NCBI GenBank assembly: GCA_903904765.1
Contig: CAIVEA010000629.1
Span: 1-9,284 of the forward strand
Origin: an uncultured Chloroflexota bacterium
GTDB taxonomy: Bacteria > Chloroflexota > Anaerolineae > Aggregatilineales > Phototrophicaceae
Direction of reading: 5' to 3'
DNA length: 9,284 bases
The translations under genes were made by a program, and so were the position numbers. How positions within the stretch are numbered: the stretch's first letter is position 1; each line of letters opens with the position of its first letter. Under the pieces are notes generated by a model. The model was not told where the DNA came from, searched no databases, and saw nothing but the letters and a program-made list of their open reading frames with translations. Positions 1 to 6,342 of the stretch are shown here, piece by piece.

Positions 1-182
1 AGGGTGAAATTCCCGATCGGCGGTAGGGCGCTTTTGTGCCAAGCCCGCGACCCGAGTCATTCATTCCTTTGGCGTTCCTCCATCATCGAACGGAATGAGT
101 GCTTTGTGACCGTCCTGCGGTCATAACGGTGGATCTGGTGCGAGTCCAGAGCCGACAGTTATAGTCTGGATGAAAGAAGGTG
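1..182 (+). promoter_or_regulatory. FMN riboswitch (RFN element) aptamer, 5' edge cut by the window
   Basis: This is the aptamer that binds flavin mononucleotide in the nascent mRNA and lowers expression of flavin synthesis or uptake genes. The conserved RFN blocks appear in the right order: GGGTGAAATTCCC at 2-14, CGGCGGT at 18-24, AGCCCGCGA at 42-50, the P5 hairpin TCTGG/CCAGA (134-138 with 146-150), GCCGACAGT at 151-159 and the closing block AGTCTGGATGAAAGAAGG at 163-180. The 5' strand of P1 and the promoter lie before base 1. The variable stretch between the AGCCCGCGA and GGATCTGG blocks is long. It holds two hairpins of its own: 59-67 with 92-100 (9 bp, one G-U) and 107-112 with 118-123 (6 bp). 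The element lies upstream of a transporter operon in the same orientation, which points to flavin import. Confidence 0.95.
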
Positions 183-226
183 CGTGTGCCGAACCCGCTG
201 GTTGCTGTTCGGTTGTTTGGCACACG
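183..226 (+). promoter_or_regulatory. Leader hairpin just after the aptamer, possible weak attenuator
   Basis: CGTGTGCC at 183-190 pairs perfectly with GGCACACG at 219-226. An inner pairing GAAC/GTTC (191-194 with 207-210) extends it. It starts right after the P1 3' strand, where expression platforms usually sit. Only TTTG follows, so it is a poor intrinsic terminator by sequence. It could be a transcription pause or attenuation site, or simply leader structure. No clear anti-terminator was found. Confidence 0.45.
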
Positions 227-244
227 TTTGCTCCGCCGGATGAT

Positions 245-267
245 GGCGCTGACCCTCCTCAGCTGCC
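245..267 (+). promoter_or_regulatory. Small leader hairpin with a CCTCC-bearing loop
   Basis: GGCGCTGA at 245-252 pairs with TCAGC (259-263) and GCC (265-267), with one bulged T. The loop CCCTCC resembles the anti-Shine-Dalgarno sequence of 16S rRNA, so it could in principle contact a ribosome binding site. It is short and may be part of a larger fold. Function is unknown. Confidence 0.25.
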
Positions 268-312
268 TACTTTGTGCTACGATTAGACCGTAGTCGGTGG
301 TGCTTCCTCTTA

Positions 313-346
313 TCCCTGTTGGCTTGCGCTGTGAAAGCAATAGGGA
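313..346 (+). promoter_or_regulatory. Shine-Dalgarno sequestering hairpin, probable translational expression platform
   Basis: Bases 313-325 pair with 335-346: TCCCT with AGGGA, a G-U pair, TTG with CAA, a bulged G322, and CTT with AAG. This gives 12 pairs around a 9-base loop. The 3' arm carries AGGGA (342-346), the only Shine-Dalgarno-like sequence ahead of the ATG at 352, with a 6-7 base spacer. A closed hairpin would therefore block ribosome entry on the permease gene. This supports 352 as the start and suggests that FMN acts mainly on translation. The alternative pairing that would open the hairpin was not identified. Confidence 0.6.
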
Positions 347-351
347 CTGCT

Positions 352-1194
352 ATGGTTGTGCGTACACTGTTCAAGCCCATGACAAAATCCGAAGGCACTG
401 ATACCCGCGCTGGACAATCTGTGAAGGCGCTGGTCGCCCACCACGCGCCCTTGCTGGTGCTGATTGGCCTGCTGCTGGTGTGGCAGGTGGCAGTGTGGCT
501 GCAAATCTACCCGGAGTTCATCATTCCTTCGCCGCTATCTGTGCTGCAAAAAGCGGTGGATGTCATCCGCGATGGGACGCTGTTGGGGCATATTCAGGCC
601 ACGCTGGGCGCGGTGGCGGCGGGGCTGCTGGTCGGCCTGTCGGCTGCGGTAGGACTCGGCTACCTGATCGCTAAGAATCGCGTGCTGGATAATGCGCTTT
701 CGCCGCTGATCGCTGCCTTTCAGTCCACGCCTGTGGTGGCCTATGCCCCCCTGCTCATCATCTGGTTTGGCAGCGGCCCCACTAGCAAAATTGTGACCAG
801 CGCCTTGATCGTGTTTTTCCCGATGCTCATGAACACCGTTGTGGGCATAAACACCGTTCCGCTTTCGCTGCGCGATCTGATGCGCTCGATGCAGGCCACC
901 CGCTGGCAGATGTTCACCAAACTGGAAGTGCCAGCCGCCATGCCTGTGCTGCTGGGCGGGATGAAAACCAGCGCGTCGCTGGCGGTGATCGGCGCGGTAG
1001 TAGGGGAGTTCGTGAGCGCCAATGCTGGCTTGGGCTATCTGATTTACACGGCGCGCAGCCGCTATGATACGCCGCTGGTGATTGTTGCGGTGCTGACGTT
1101 GACGCTGATGGCGCGGTTGCTGTACGGCGGTGTGCGCCTGCTGGAGAACCGGACGCTGGCGTGGCAAAAACGCGCTCGTCCCCTGCATGGATGA
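352..1194 (+). CDS. ribX: Riboflavin ABC transporter permease (RibX, ThiX/SsuC-like)
   Basis: This is the inner-membrane channel subunit of a binding-protein-dependent ABC importer, 280 residues, normal for the family. Hydrophobic segments fall at about residues 33-51, 83-107, 119-140, 146-168, 198-223 and 241-262, consistent with six membrane spans. The cytoplasmic EAA loop that docks on the ATPase is at about 177-203, with core residues MQATRWQMFTKLEVPAAMP. The family also includes taurine, sulfonate and thiamine-precursor permeases. The riboflavin or flavin assignment comes from the FMN riboswitch ahead of it and from the RibXY precedent. I chose ATG 352 because AGGGA lies 6-7 bases upstream. 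The frame is also open to a GTG at 274, but that would place the regulatory hairpin inside the gene. An ATG at 379 is less well supported by its upstream bases. Confidence 0.85.
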   Translation: MVVRTLFKPMTKSEGTDTRAGQSVKALVAHHAPLLVLIGLLLVWQVAVWLQIYPEFIIPSPLSVLQKAVDVIRDGTLLGHIQATLGAVAAGLLVGLSAAVGLGYLIAKNRVLDNALSPLIAAFQSTPVVAYAPLLIIWFGSGPTSKIVTSALIVFFPMLMNTVVGINTVPLSLRDLMRSMQATRWQMFTKLEVPAAMPVLLGGMKTSASLAVIGAVVGEFVSANAGLGYLIYTARSRYDTPLVIVAVLTLTLMARLLYGGVRLLENRTLAWQKRARPLHG

Positions 1195-1332
1195 GCGAGC
1201 TTAGATGAAGCGTGTTTTCGCGGTGCAGGCAGCATGACAATACGGTTCTTCCTCCGTGTCCTGCTGTACGGAAGCTGTCATCGCGTGGGCAGATGTAATG
1301 TGTGGAATTTCAATTCAGGGAGTAATGTAAAG

Positions 1333-2469
1333 ATGATTCGCAAGTGGGCTGTGGTTGCCCTGTCGTGTGTTCTGCTTTTGGTGGGTTCGGGATTGCGGGC
1401 GCAAGAGACGCCGCCGCTGACTTTCTTCATGACGTTCGTGCCGAATGTGCAGTTTTCTCCGGTGTATGTGGCACTGGAGAAGGGCTATTTCGCCGCGCAG
1501 GGGTTGGATGTCACCATCGAGCATGGTGACGAGAATGTGGGTGTTGATCTGATCGCGGCGGGCGAGCGCCAGTTCGGGCTGATTAGCGGCGAAGAAGTGA
1601 TTAAGGCGCGGGCGGCAGGCCGTCCGGTGGTGTTCGTCTACGAGTGGTTTCAGCAGTATCCGGTGGGCATCGTCTACAATGCCGACAGCGACATTACTTC
1701 GGTGGCTGATCTGAAGGGCAAAAAAGTAGGCATCCCCGGCTTGTTCGGGGCGAGCTATAACGGGTTGACCGCGTTGCTTTCCGCTAATGGTCTTGCAGAA
1801 AGCGATATCCAACTGGAGCCGATTGGCTTCAATGCGCCGGATGTATTCTGCCTCGGCGCGGTAGAAGCGGCGGTGGTGTACATTAACAACGAACCGCTGC
1901 AAATCCAGCAGCGTGCCAATGCCGGACAGTGTGGCGCGGTCAAGCAGGTGGCAGTGTTCCCGGTGGCGGCGGCGGCGGATATGGTGTCCAACGGCCTTGT
2001 GACCAACGAAAAGACGATTGCCGAACAACCTGATCTGGTGCGGGCTGTCGTGGCGGCTTTCAACGCGGGCTTAGCCGATGCCATCAACAATCCGGCGGAA
2101 GCCTATCTTTTGAGCGCCAAGTACATCGAGAACCTGCCGCTGGATGATACTTTCCGCGCTGCGTTGGATACAGCCGCACAGGCTCAGACCGCGCTGCTGG
2201 AAACCGCGCCGGATCGGGCGGCGGTGGCGGAAAGCCGCGCCGCGTTGCGCGAACAATTACTGGCGGCCTTCGATCCGGCGACAGTGGTGCAGTTCGAGGT
2301 GTTGCTGAACACGATTGATCTGTGGGATGCCGACCAGTTGGGGCTGACGGATGCCGCTTCGTGGGAGCAGACCGCGCAGGTGCTGGTGCAGATGAAGGCA
2401 CTCACCGAGCCGTACACGCTCACAGGCGCGTATACCAATGACTTCTTGCCTATGGCCGCCCAGCCGTGA
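1333..2469 (+). CDS. ribY: Riboflavin ABC transporter substrate-binding protein (RibY, NMT1/THI5-like)
   Basis: This is the extracytoplasmic receptor that captures the ligand and delivers it to the permease. The 378-residue precursor starts with a Sec signal (MIRKW, then a hydrophobic core to about residue 20) and a likely cleavage after LRA at 21-23. There is no convincing lipobox; the only nearby cysteine, C12, sits in the hydrophobic core. The NMT1/THI5-type fold is shown by FSPVYVALEKGYFAAQGLDV (41-60), the LIAAGERQFGLIS stretch (73-85) and DLKGKKVGIPGLFGAS (126-141). The THI5 cysteine-histidine iron motif is absent, as expected for a transporter protein. A helical Ala-rich region at about 273-315 lengthens the C-terminal part. 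The start at ATG 1333 has AGGGAG at 1317-1322; earlier in-frame starts would precede the signal peptide. It is separated from ribX by 138 bases and overlaps the ATPase gene by 4 bases. HMP-type ligands remain possible. Confidence 0.85.
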   Translation: MIRKWAVVALSCVLLLVGSGLRAQETPPLTFFMTFVPNVQFSPVYVALEKGYFAAQGLDVTIEHGDENVGVDLIAAGERQFGLISGEEVIKARAAGRPVVFVYEWFQQYPVGIVYNADSDITSVADLKGKKVGIPGLFGASYNGLTALLSANGLAESDIQLEPIGFNAPDVFCLGAVEAAVVYINNEPLQIQQRANAGQCGAVKQVAVFPVAAAADMVSNGLVTNEKTIAEQPDLVRAVVAAFNAGLADAINNPAEAYLLSAKYIENLPLDDTFRAALDTAAQAQTALLETAPDRAAVAESRAALREQLLAAFDPATVVQFEVLLNTIDLWDADQLGLTDAASWEQTAQVLVQMKALTEPYTLTGAYTNDFLPMAAQP

Positions 2470-3236
2470 CCGCACAGTTAGCGGCGCGTGATTTGAGCGT
2501 GATTTATCCTGCGCCGGGAGGGGGGACTCTCCCGGCGTTGGGGCCAATCTCATTCCAGATCGAGCCGGGGACATTCGTGTGCTTGATCGGCCCTAGCGGG
2601 TGTGGCAAAAGTACGCTCATCCGCTTGCTAGGCGGTTTGCAAGCGCCCACACGCGGGCAGGTGTTTCTGGATGGTCGCCGCATTCACGAACCGTCGCGGC
2701 GGGTAGGGCTGATGTTTCAGGATGCCAACCTGATTCCTTGGCGCACCGTGATCGAGAACATCGCGCTGCCGCTGGAACTGGCGGGCGTTACGCCTGATGT
2801 GCGGACGCAGGCGGCGCGATCGCTGCTGCCCAAACTTGGCCTGAGCGATGCCTTCGCGCAGTCTTATCCGGCGGAACTCTCCGGCGGGATGGCGCAGCGG
2901 GTGGCGCTGGGGCGGGTGCTGATTCAAGAGCCGGAAGTGCTGCTGCTGGATGAACCGTTCGGGGCGTTGGACGCGCTAACCCGTGAGCAGATCAGTTTCG
3001 ATCTGATGCAGATGTGGAATGCGGGCGGGCAGACGGCGCTGATGGTGACGCACAATATTCACGAGGCGCTGTTGCTGGCAGATCGTATTCTGGTACTCAG
3101 TCCGCGCCCCGGTCAGATTGCAGCGGATATTCCCGTCACTCTGCCGCGCCCGCGCCGCATCACCGATGCTTACCGGGATGACTTCGGCGCACTGGCGGCC
3201 ACCGTCCGCGCTGCTATCCAGCCGATGTCGAATTGA
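2466..3236 (+). CDS. ABC transporter ATPase of the riboflavin importer (ThiZ/SsuB/TauB-like)
   Basis: This cytoplasmic ATPase would drive the RibX/RibY importer. At 256 residues it is a typical single-domain nitrate/sulfonate/taurine-type ATPase. All motifs are intact: Walker A GPSGCGKST (42-50), Q-loop Q85 in MFQDANLIPW, signature LSGGMAQR (138-145), Walker B VLLLDEP (158-164) followed by the D-loop GALDA, and switch H196 in VTHNIHEA. The start is GTG 2466, overlapping the ribY stop as GTGA, a classic sign of translational coupling. The name ribZ would suit it, but I am not certain the symbol is in standard use. Its 3' end overlaps the converging kinase gene by 23 bases, and no terminator hairpin is visible behind it. 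Confidence 0.9.
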   Translation: MTAQLAARDLSVIYPAPGGGTLPALGPISFQIEPGTFVCLIGPSGCGKSTLIRLLGGLQAPTRGQVFLDGRRIHEPSRRVGLMFQDANLIPWRTVIENIALPLELAGVTPDVRTQAARSLLPKLGLSDAFAQSYPAELSGGMAQRVALGRVLIQEPEVLLLDEPFGALDALTREQISFDLMQMWNAGGQTALMVTHNIHEALLLADRILVLSPRPGQIAADIPVTLPRPRRITDAYRDDFGALAATVRAAIQPMSN

Positions 3237-4845
3237 TGGCGGGCGGCGTTCCCCAGCTCAAAGTCATGCCGAAGGTGCTGCCTTTGCCCAGTTGACTTTG
3301 CACATACACACTGCCGCCGTGCTTTTCCGCAACCGATTTGACAATCGCCAGCCCCAAACCCGTGCCTTTGATGCGATCATCGCTGGCACGGTAGAATCGC
3401 TCGAACAGGCGTGACTGCGCTTCGACGGGGATGCCGGGACCGTTGTCGCTCACCTCGATATAGAGCATGGTGTCGCTGGCGAAGGCGCGGGCAGTGATGC
3501 TATCACCCATGCCCGTGTATTTGGTGGCATTATCCAGATAGTTCATGAAGGCGCGTTTGACCCAGCGCCGATCAGCCGTCAATTGTCGCAGATTGTCCGC
3601 CGCGTCCACTGTACAGGTCAGGTTCTTCTCCGCCAGCAGTGGCTTGATGTCGTTCACCGCTTCCTGCATCAGGTCGCGCATGTTGAAGGTGGTCATACTC
3701 GCGCCGTAGCCGTGTTCTATCTGTTCCAGATGCAGCAGATCGTTAATCAGGTCTTGCAGGCGGCTGATGCCATTCAGCCCCAACTGAATCAGTTCGAGCA
3801 CGGTGGGATCATCCGCGCCGATGAAGTCGTTCAGCATGTTGAGCGACCCTAGGGCCACGCCCAGCGGGTTCTTCATATCATGCGCGGCTGCCCGGATGAA
3901 CTCCGACTTCTGCACATCGGCATCGCGGAAGTGCGTAATGTCCTGCACCACGATCACCCAGCCGTCGTTGTTCTGCACCTGATCGAGCGTACTTTCGATG
4001 ACGATGGACGATACCACGATGGATAACAACCGCTTATCCAGATTGACCTGAAACGACTTTTTGTCGTTAGCGGTATCCGATAGGGCATACAGCAGCGACT
4101 CGCGCACACGCGGATTAATCGGGGACTCGCGCAGCGGTGTGCCAATCAGTTTTTCGGCGTTCACATCAAAGATGGTGGCAGCAGCGTGGTTAATCAGGCT
4201 GATGCGCCCGTGCAAATCGGTGGCGATGATACCTTCGCCCGTAGCTTGATAGATGGCATGCAGGCGTTCTTCTTGCTCGGCGGTAGTTTCGTACAAGCGG
4301 GCATTGTCCAGCGCCACGCCCACTGTATCCGCAACCGACCTTAGCACCGCGATATGATCGCTAGTGAAGGCCTCGCGCTGGTTGCTCATGATGCTCAGGA
4401 TGCCGATAATCCGGTTGCGGGCGTGCATGGGAGCCATCGCAATCGAGCGAAAGTTCTCATTGTGGAACTGCGGGACGGCCAGCGTTTCTGAACCATCCAG
4501 ATCGTTATCCACCACTACTTCATCTCGGGTGATGACTTGCCCGGACATCCCCTGCCCGTAAGGGATACGCATCGGTTTCGTCACCCAGTCGTGCGGCCAG
4601 CCTTCCTGCGCTCGCAGCACCACTTCTTTGGAGGATTCGTCAATCAGGCTGATTCCACCTGCCTCTGCGCCCACCACATCTAGAACGGCTCGCAGCGCCG
4701 TCTTGAGCGTGACATCCAGATCGAGCGATTGACTGACGGTGGTCGCCACCGTATTGATCGCCCCGATCTGGTCAATCCGGCGTTTGACTTCTTCGGTGAG
4801 CAAACGGTTCTGTTGCAGCAGGTTTTGAAATTCGGTGTTGCCCAT
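3214..4845 (-). CDS. Soluble GAF-PAS sensor histidine kinase
   Basis: This is a 543-residue sensor kinase with no membrane segment, so it probably senses a cytoplasmic signal. A short N-terminal coiled coil (about 1-28) leads into a GAF domain (about 29-184) and a PAS domain (about 195-305, with GIIATDLHGRISLIN). The HisKA helix has phospho-acceptor H322 in AAHDMKNPLG. The HATPase domain has the N-box N439 in LDNATKY, the G1 box DNGPGI (467-472) and the G2 box GTGLGLAI (494-501). All catalytic motifs are present, so it should be an active kinase. The start is ATG 4845, with GGGAAG about 8 bases upstream; a GTG immediately before it (4848) would add one residue. No response regulator lies beside it, so its partner is unknown. 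The two receiver-like proteins further right are degenerate. The ligand of the GAF and PAS domains cannot be read from sequence. Confidence 0.93.
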   Translation of the reverse strand: MGNTEFQNLLQQNRLLTEEVKRRIDQIGAINTVATTVSQSLDLDVTLKTALRAVLDVVGAEAGGISLIDESSKEVVLRAQEGWPHDWVTKPMRIPYGQGMSGQVITRDEVVVDNDLDGSETLAVPQFHNENFRSIAMAPMHARNRIIGILSIMSNQREAFTSDHIAVLRSVADTVGVALDNARLYETTAEQEERLHAIYQATGEGIIATDLHGRISLINHAAATIFDVNAEKLIGTPLRESPINPRVRESLLYALSDTANDKKSFQVNLDKRLLSIVVSSIVIESTLDQVQNNDGWVIVVQDITHFRDADVQKSEFIRAAAHDMKNPLGVALGSLNMLNDFIGADDPTVLELIQLGLNGISRLQDLINDLLHLEQIEHGYGASMTTFNMRDLMQEAVNDIKPLLAEKNLTCTVDAADNLRQLTADRRWVKRAFMNYLDNATKYTGMGDSITARAFASDTMLYIEVSDNGPGIPVEAQSRLFERFYRASDDRIKGTGLGLAIVKSVAEKHGGSVYVQSQLGKGSTFGMTLSWGTPPAINSTSAG

Positions 4846-4878
4846 CACGTCATCTTCCCAATCAAGATAGAAGCTGAA

Positions 4879-4907
4879 ATTATACCCATTTCATTGAAAG
4901 GTCGTAA
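4879..4907 (-). promoter_or_regulatory. Probable promoter of the histidine kinase gene
   Basis: On the - strand there is a perfect -10 box TATAAT (4884-4879). Seventeen bases upstream lies TTACGA (4907-4902), a weak match to TTGACA. The predicted transcript would start near 4872, leaving a short leader before ATG 4845. The spacer is clearly more AT-rich than the flanking genes. The -10 box is convincing, the -35 box less so. Confidence 0.55.
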
Positions 4908-5026
4908 GAGAGGACTTTATTCTTATTAGACTATATTCGTTTTGTAATGTGTGAATGGTCTGGTCGGCCTTCGCGCCATAGGCAGGAATCGGCTATCTTT
5001 AAGCGGCTGACAACTAGGATAACACG

Positions 5027-6280
5027 ATGGGAGCAACGATGGCTTTTCAGGCGGATTCTGTACGGGAACAATTCCCGATGCTGCGCGAGGCGATCTATTT
5101 TGACAACCCCGCCGGGACGCAAGTTCCAACCGGCGTAATTGAGGCGGTGACAAACTACTATCGGTACATGAACGCCAATTCCGGCGGCGCATTCGCCAGC
5201 AGCCAGCGCAGCGATGCGATGGTGCTGGCAACGCGGGAACGGGTGGCGGATTTCCTGAACGCTCCCAGCGCCAGCGAAATTGTGCTGGGGCCGAATATGA
5301 CTACACTCAATTTCGCCCTCAGCCGGGCGCTTGCCAAGACCTTCCGCCCCGGTGATGAGATTGTGTTGACGCGCATGGATCATGATGCCAATGTGTCCCC
5401 GTGGTTACGGATTGCCGAGGATTACCAGCTGGTCGTGCGTTGGGTGGACATTCGTGAGTCCGATTGCACGCTCGATCTGGATACGTTGGAGGCCGCCCTG
5501 ACCGACCGGACGCGCTTGGTGGCGACTGTTCATGCCTCGAATGCGGTGGGGACGATCAATCCGGTGGCGCGTATCGCGCAGATGGCGAAAGCGGCGGGGG
5601 CGCTGTACGTGGTGGACGCGGTGCAGAGCGCCCCGCACATCCCGATTGATGTGCAGGCCATCGGGTGTGATTTCCTGCTGTGTTCGGCCTATAAGTTCTT
5701 TGGCCCGCATATCGGCATCCTGTGGGGTCGCCATCAACTGCTGGCAGAATTGCCCGCGTACAAAGTGCGCCCATCCAAAGACAAGCCGCCTTATCGCTGG
5801 GAGACGGGTACGCCCAGTTTTGAGACAATTGCCGGCGTGGGCGCGGCGATTGATTATCTGACGGGAATCGGGCGCGAGTATGGCGCGGAATATGCCGACC
5901 AGTTCCCCGGCTTCGGTGGGCGGCGGTTGGAACTCAAAACGGCAATGACTAGCATGACCCACTATGAGCAGGGCTTGGTGACGCATCTGCTGGATGTGCT
6001 GGAACGCCTTCCGGGTGCGCGTATCTACGGGATTACGGATCGGGCACGGTTGAATGAGCGCGTTCCCACAGTGGTGTTCGCCCATGAACGACACACTTCG
6101 GCGCAGGTGGCGGAACATCTGGCGAAGCAGGGTGTGTATGTGTGGGATGGCAATTACTACGCCGTCGAGATCATGAACCGGCTGGGACACGCGCAGGATG
6201 GCATGGTGCGCGTGGGGCTGGCGCACTACAACACGCATGACGAGATTGAACGGTTCGAGGCGGCGCTGCGCGGGCTTTAA
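5027..6280 (+). CDS. Cysteine desulfurase-like PLP enzyme (VC1184-type), catalytic Cys missing
   Basis: This is a fold-type I, class V aminotransferase-like PLP enzyme of 417 residues. Cofactor residues are in place: H119 in MDHDAN stacks on PLP, S171-N172 lie in HASNAVGTINP, D197 and Q200 in VVDAVQ, and K223 in SAYKFFGPHIG forms the Schiff base. R395 in VRVGLAHYNT should bind the substrate carboxylate. True SufS/NifS enzymes carry an essential cysteine in the loop before that arginine. Here the corresponding stretch, VYVWDGNYYAVEIMNRLG (370-387), has none, so sulfur transfer by the usual persulfide route is unlikely. The pattern fits the desulfurase-like VC1184 subfamily, whose substrate is not established to my knowledge. 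Two starts are possible: ATG 5027 (AGGA about 9 bases before) and ATG 5039 (GGGAG about 6 bases before). It stands alone, divergent from the kinase, with no suf or isc genes nearby. Confidence 0.85.
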   Translation: MGATMAFQADSVREQFPMLREAIYFDNPAGTQVPTGVIEAVTNYYRYMNANSGGAFASSQRSDAMVLATRERVADFLNAPSASEIVLGPNMTTLNFALSRALAKTFRPGDEIVLTRMDHDANVSPWLRIAEDYQLVVRWVDIRESDCTLDLDTLEAALTDRTRLVATVHASNAVGTINPVARIAQMAKAAGALYVVDAVQSAPHIPIDVQAIGCDFLLCSAYKFFGPHIGILWGRHQLLAELPAYKVRPSKDKPPYRWETGTPSFETIAGVGAAIDYLTGIGREYGAEYADQFPGFGGRRLELKTAMTSMTHYEQGLVTHLLDVLERLPGARIYGITDRARLNERVPTVVFAHERHTSAQVAEHLAKQGVYVWDGNYYAVEIMNRLGHAQDGMVRVGLAHYNTHDEIERFEAALRGL

Positions 6281-6289
6281 GCGGGGCAG

Positions 6290-6327
6290 GGCGGGGGGAT
6301 GAGGGACATTATCCCCATCTCCCCGCC
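6290..6327. terminator. Strong GC-rich stem-loop between converging genes, no U-tract
   Basis: GGCGGGG (6290-6296) pairs with CCCCGCC (6321-6327), then comes a G-U pair, GATG with CATC, a bulged A, and GGG with CCC, closing a 7-base loop. That is 15 pairs. It lies just after the desulfurase-like stop and before the stop of the opposing gene. Neither side has a run of T after the stem, so it is not a textbook intrinsic terminator. It may stop or stabilise both transcripts. Confidence 0.55.
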
Positions 6328-6342
6328 GATCATACGAGTAGG

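Noticed and set aside
1..182. TPP (thiamine) riboswitch, given the ThiXYZ-like transporter
   Set aside because: The THI-box CTGAGA and ACCTGA blocks are absent while the RFN blocks match one after another.
274..351. Upstream GTG start adding 26 residues to the permease
   Set aside because: The extension covers the hairpin that hides the ribosome binding site, has no Shine-Dalgarno of its own, and the permease is of normal length from 352.
535..1188. Long - strand reading frame (217 codons) opposite the permease
   Set aside because: It is rich in Arg, His and Gln, has no recognisable domain, and lies opposite a clearly functional gene; a typical antisense shadow in GC-rich DNA.
1195..1332. 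Regulatory RNA or second promoter between ribX and ribY
   Set aside because: Only weak inverted repeats are visible (1234-1239 with 1276-1281; 1253-1257 with 1268-1272) and no clear promoter; not enough for a feature.
4909..4948. + strand promoter for the desulfurase-like gene
   Set aside because: TATATT (4932-4937) and TGTAAT (4943-4948) are possible -10 boxes, but neither has a fitting -35 box, so no specific call is made.
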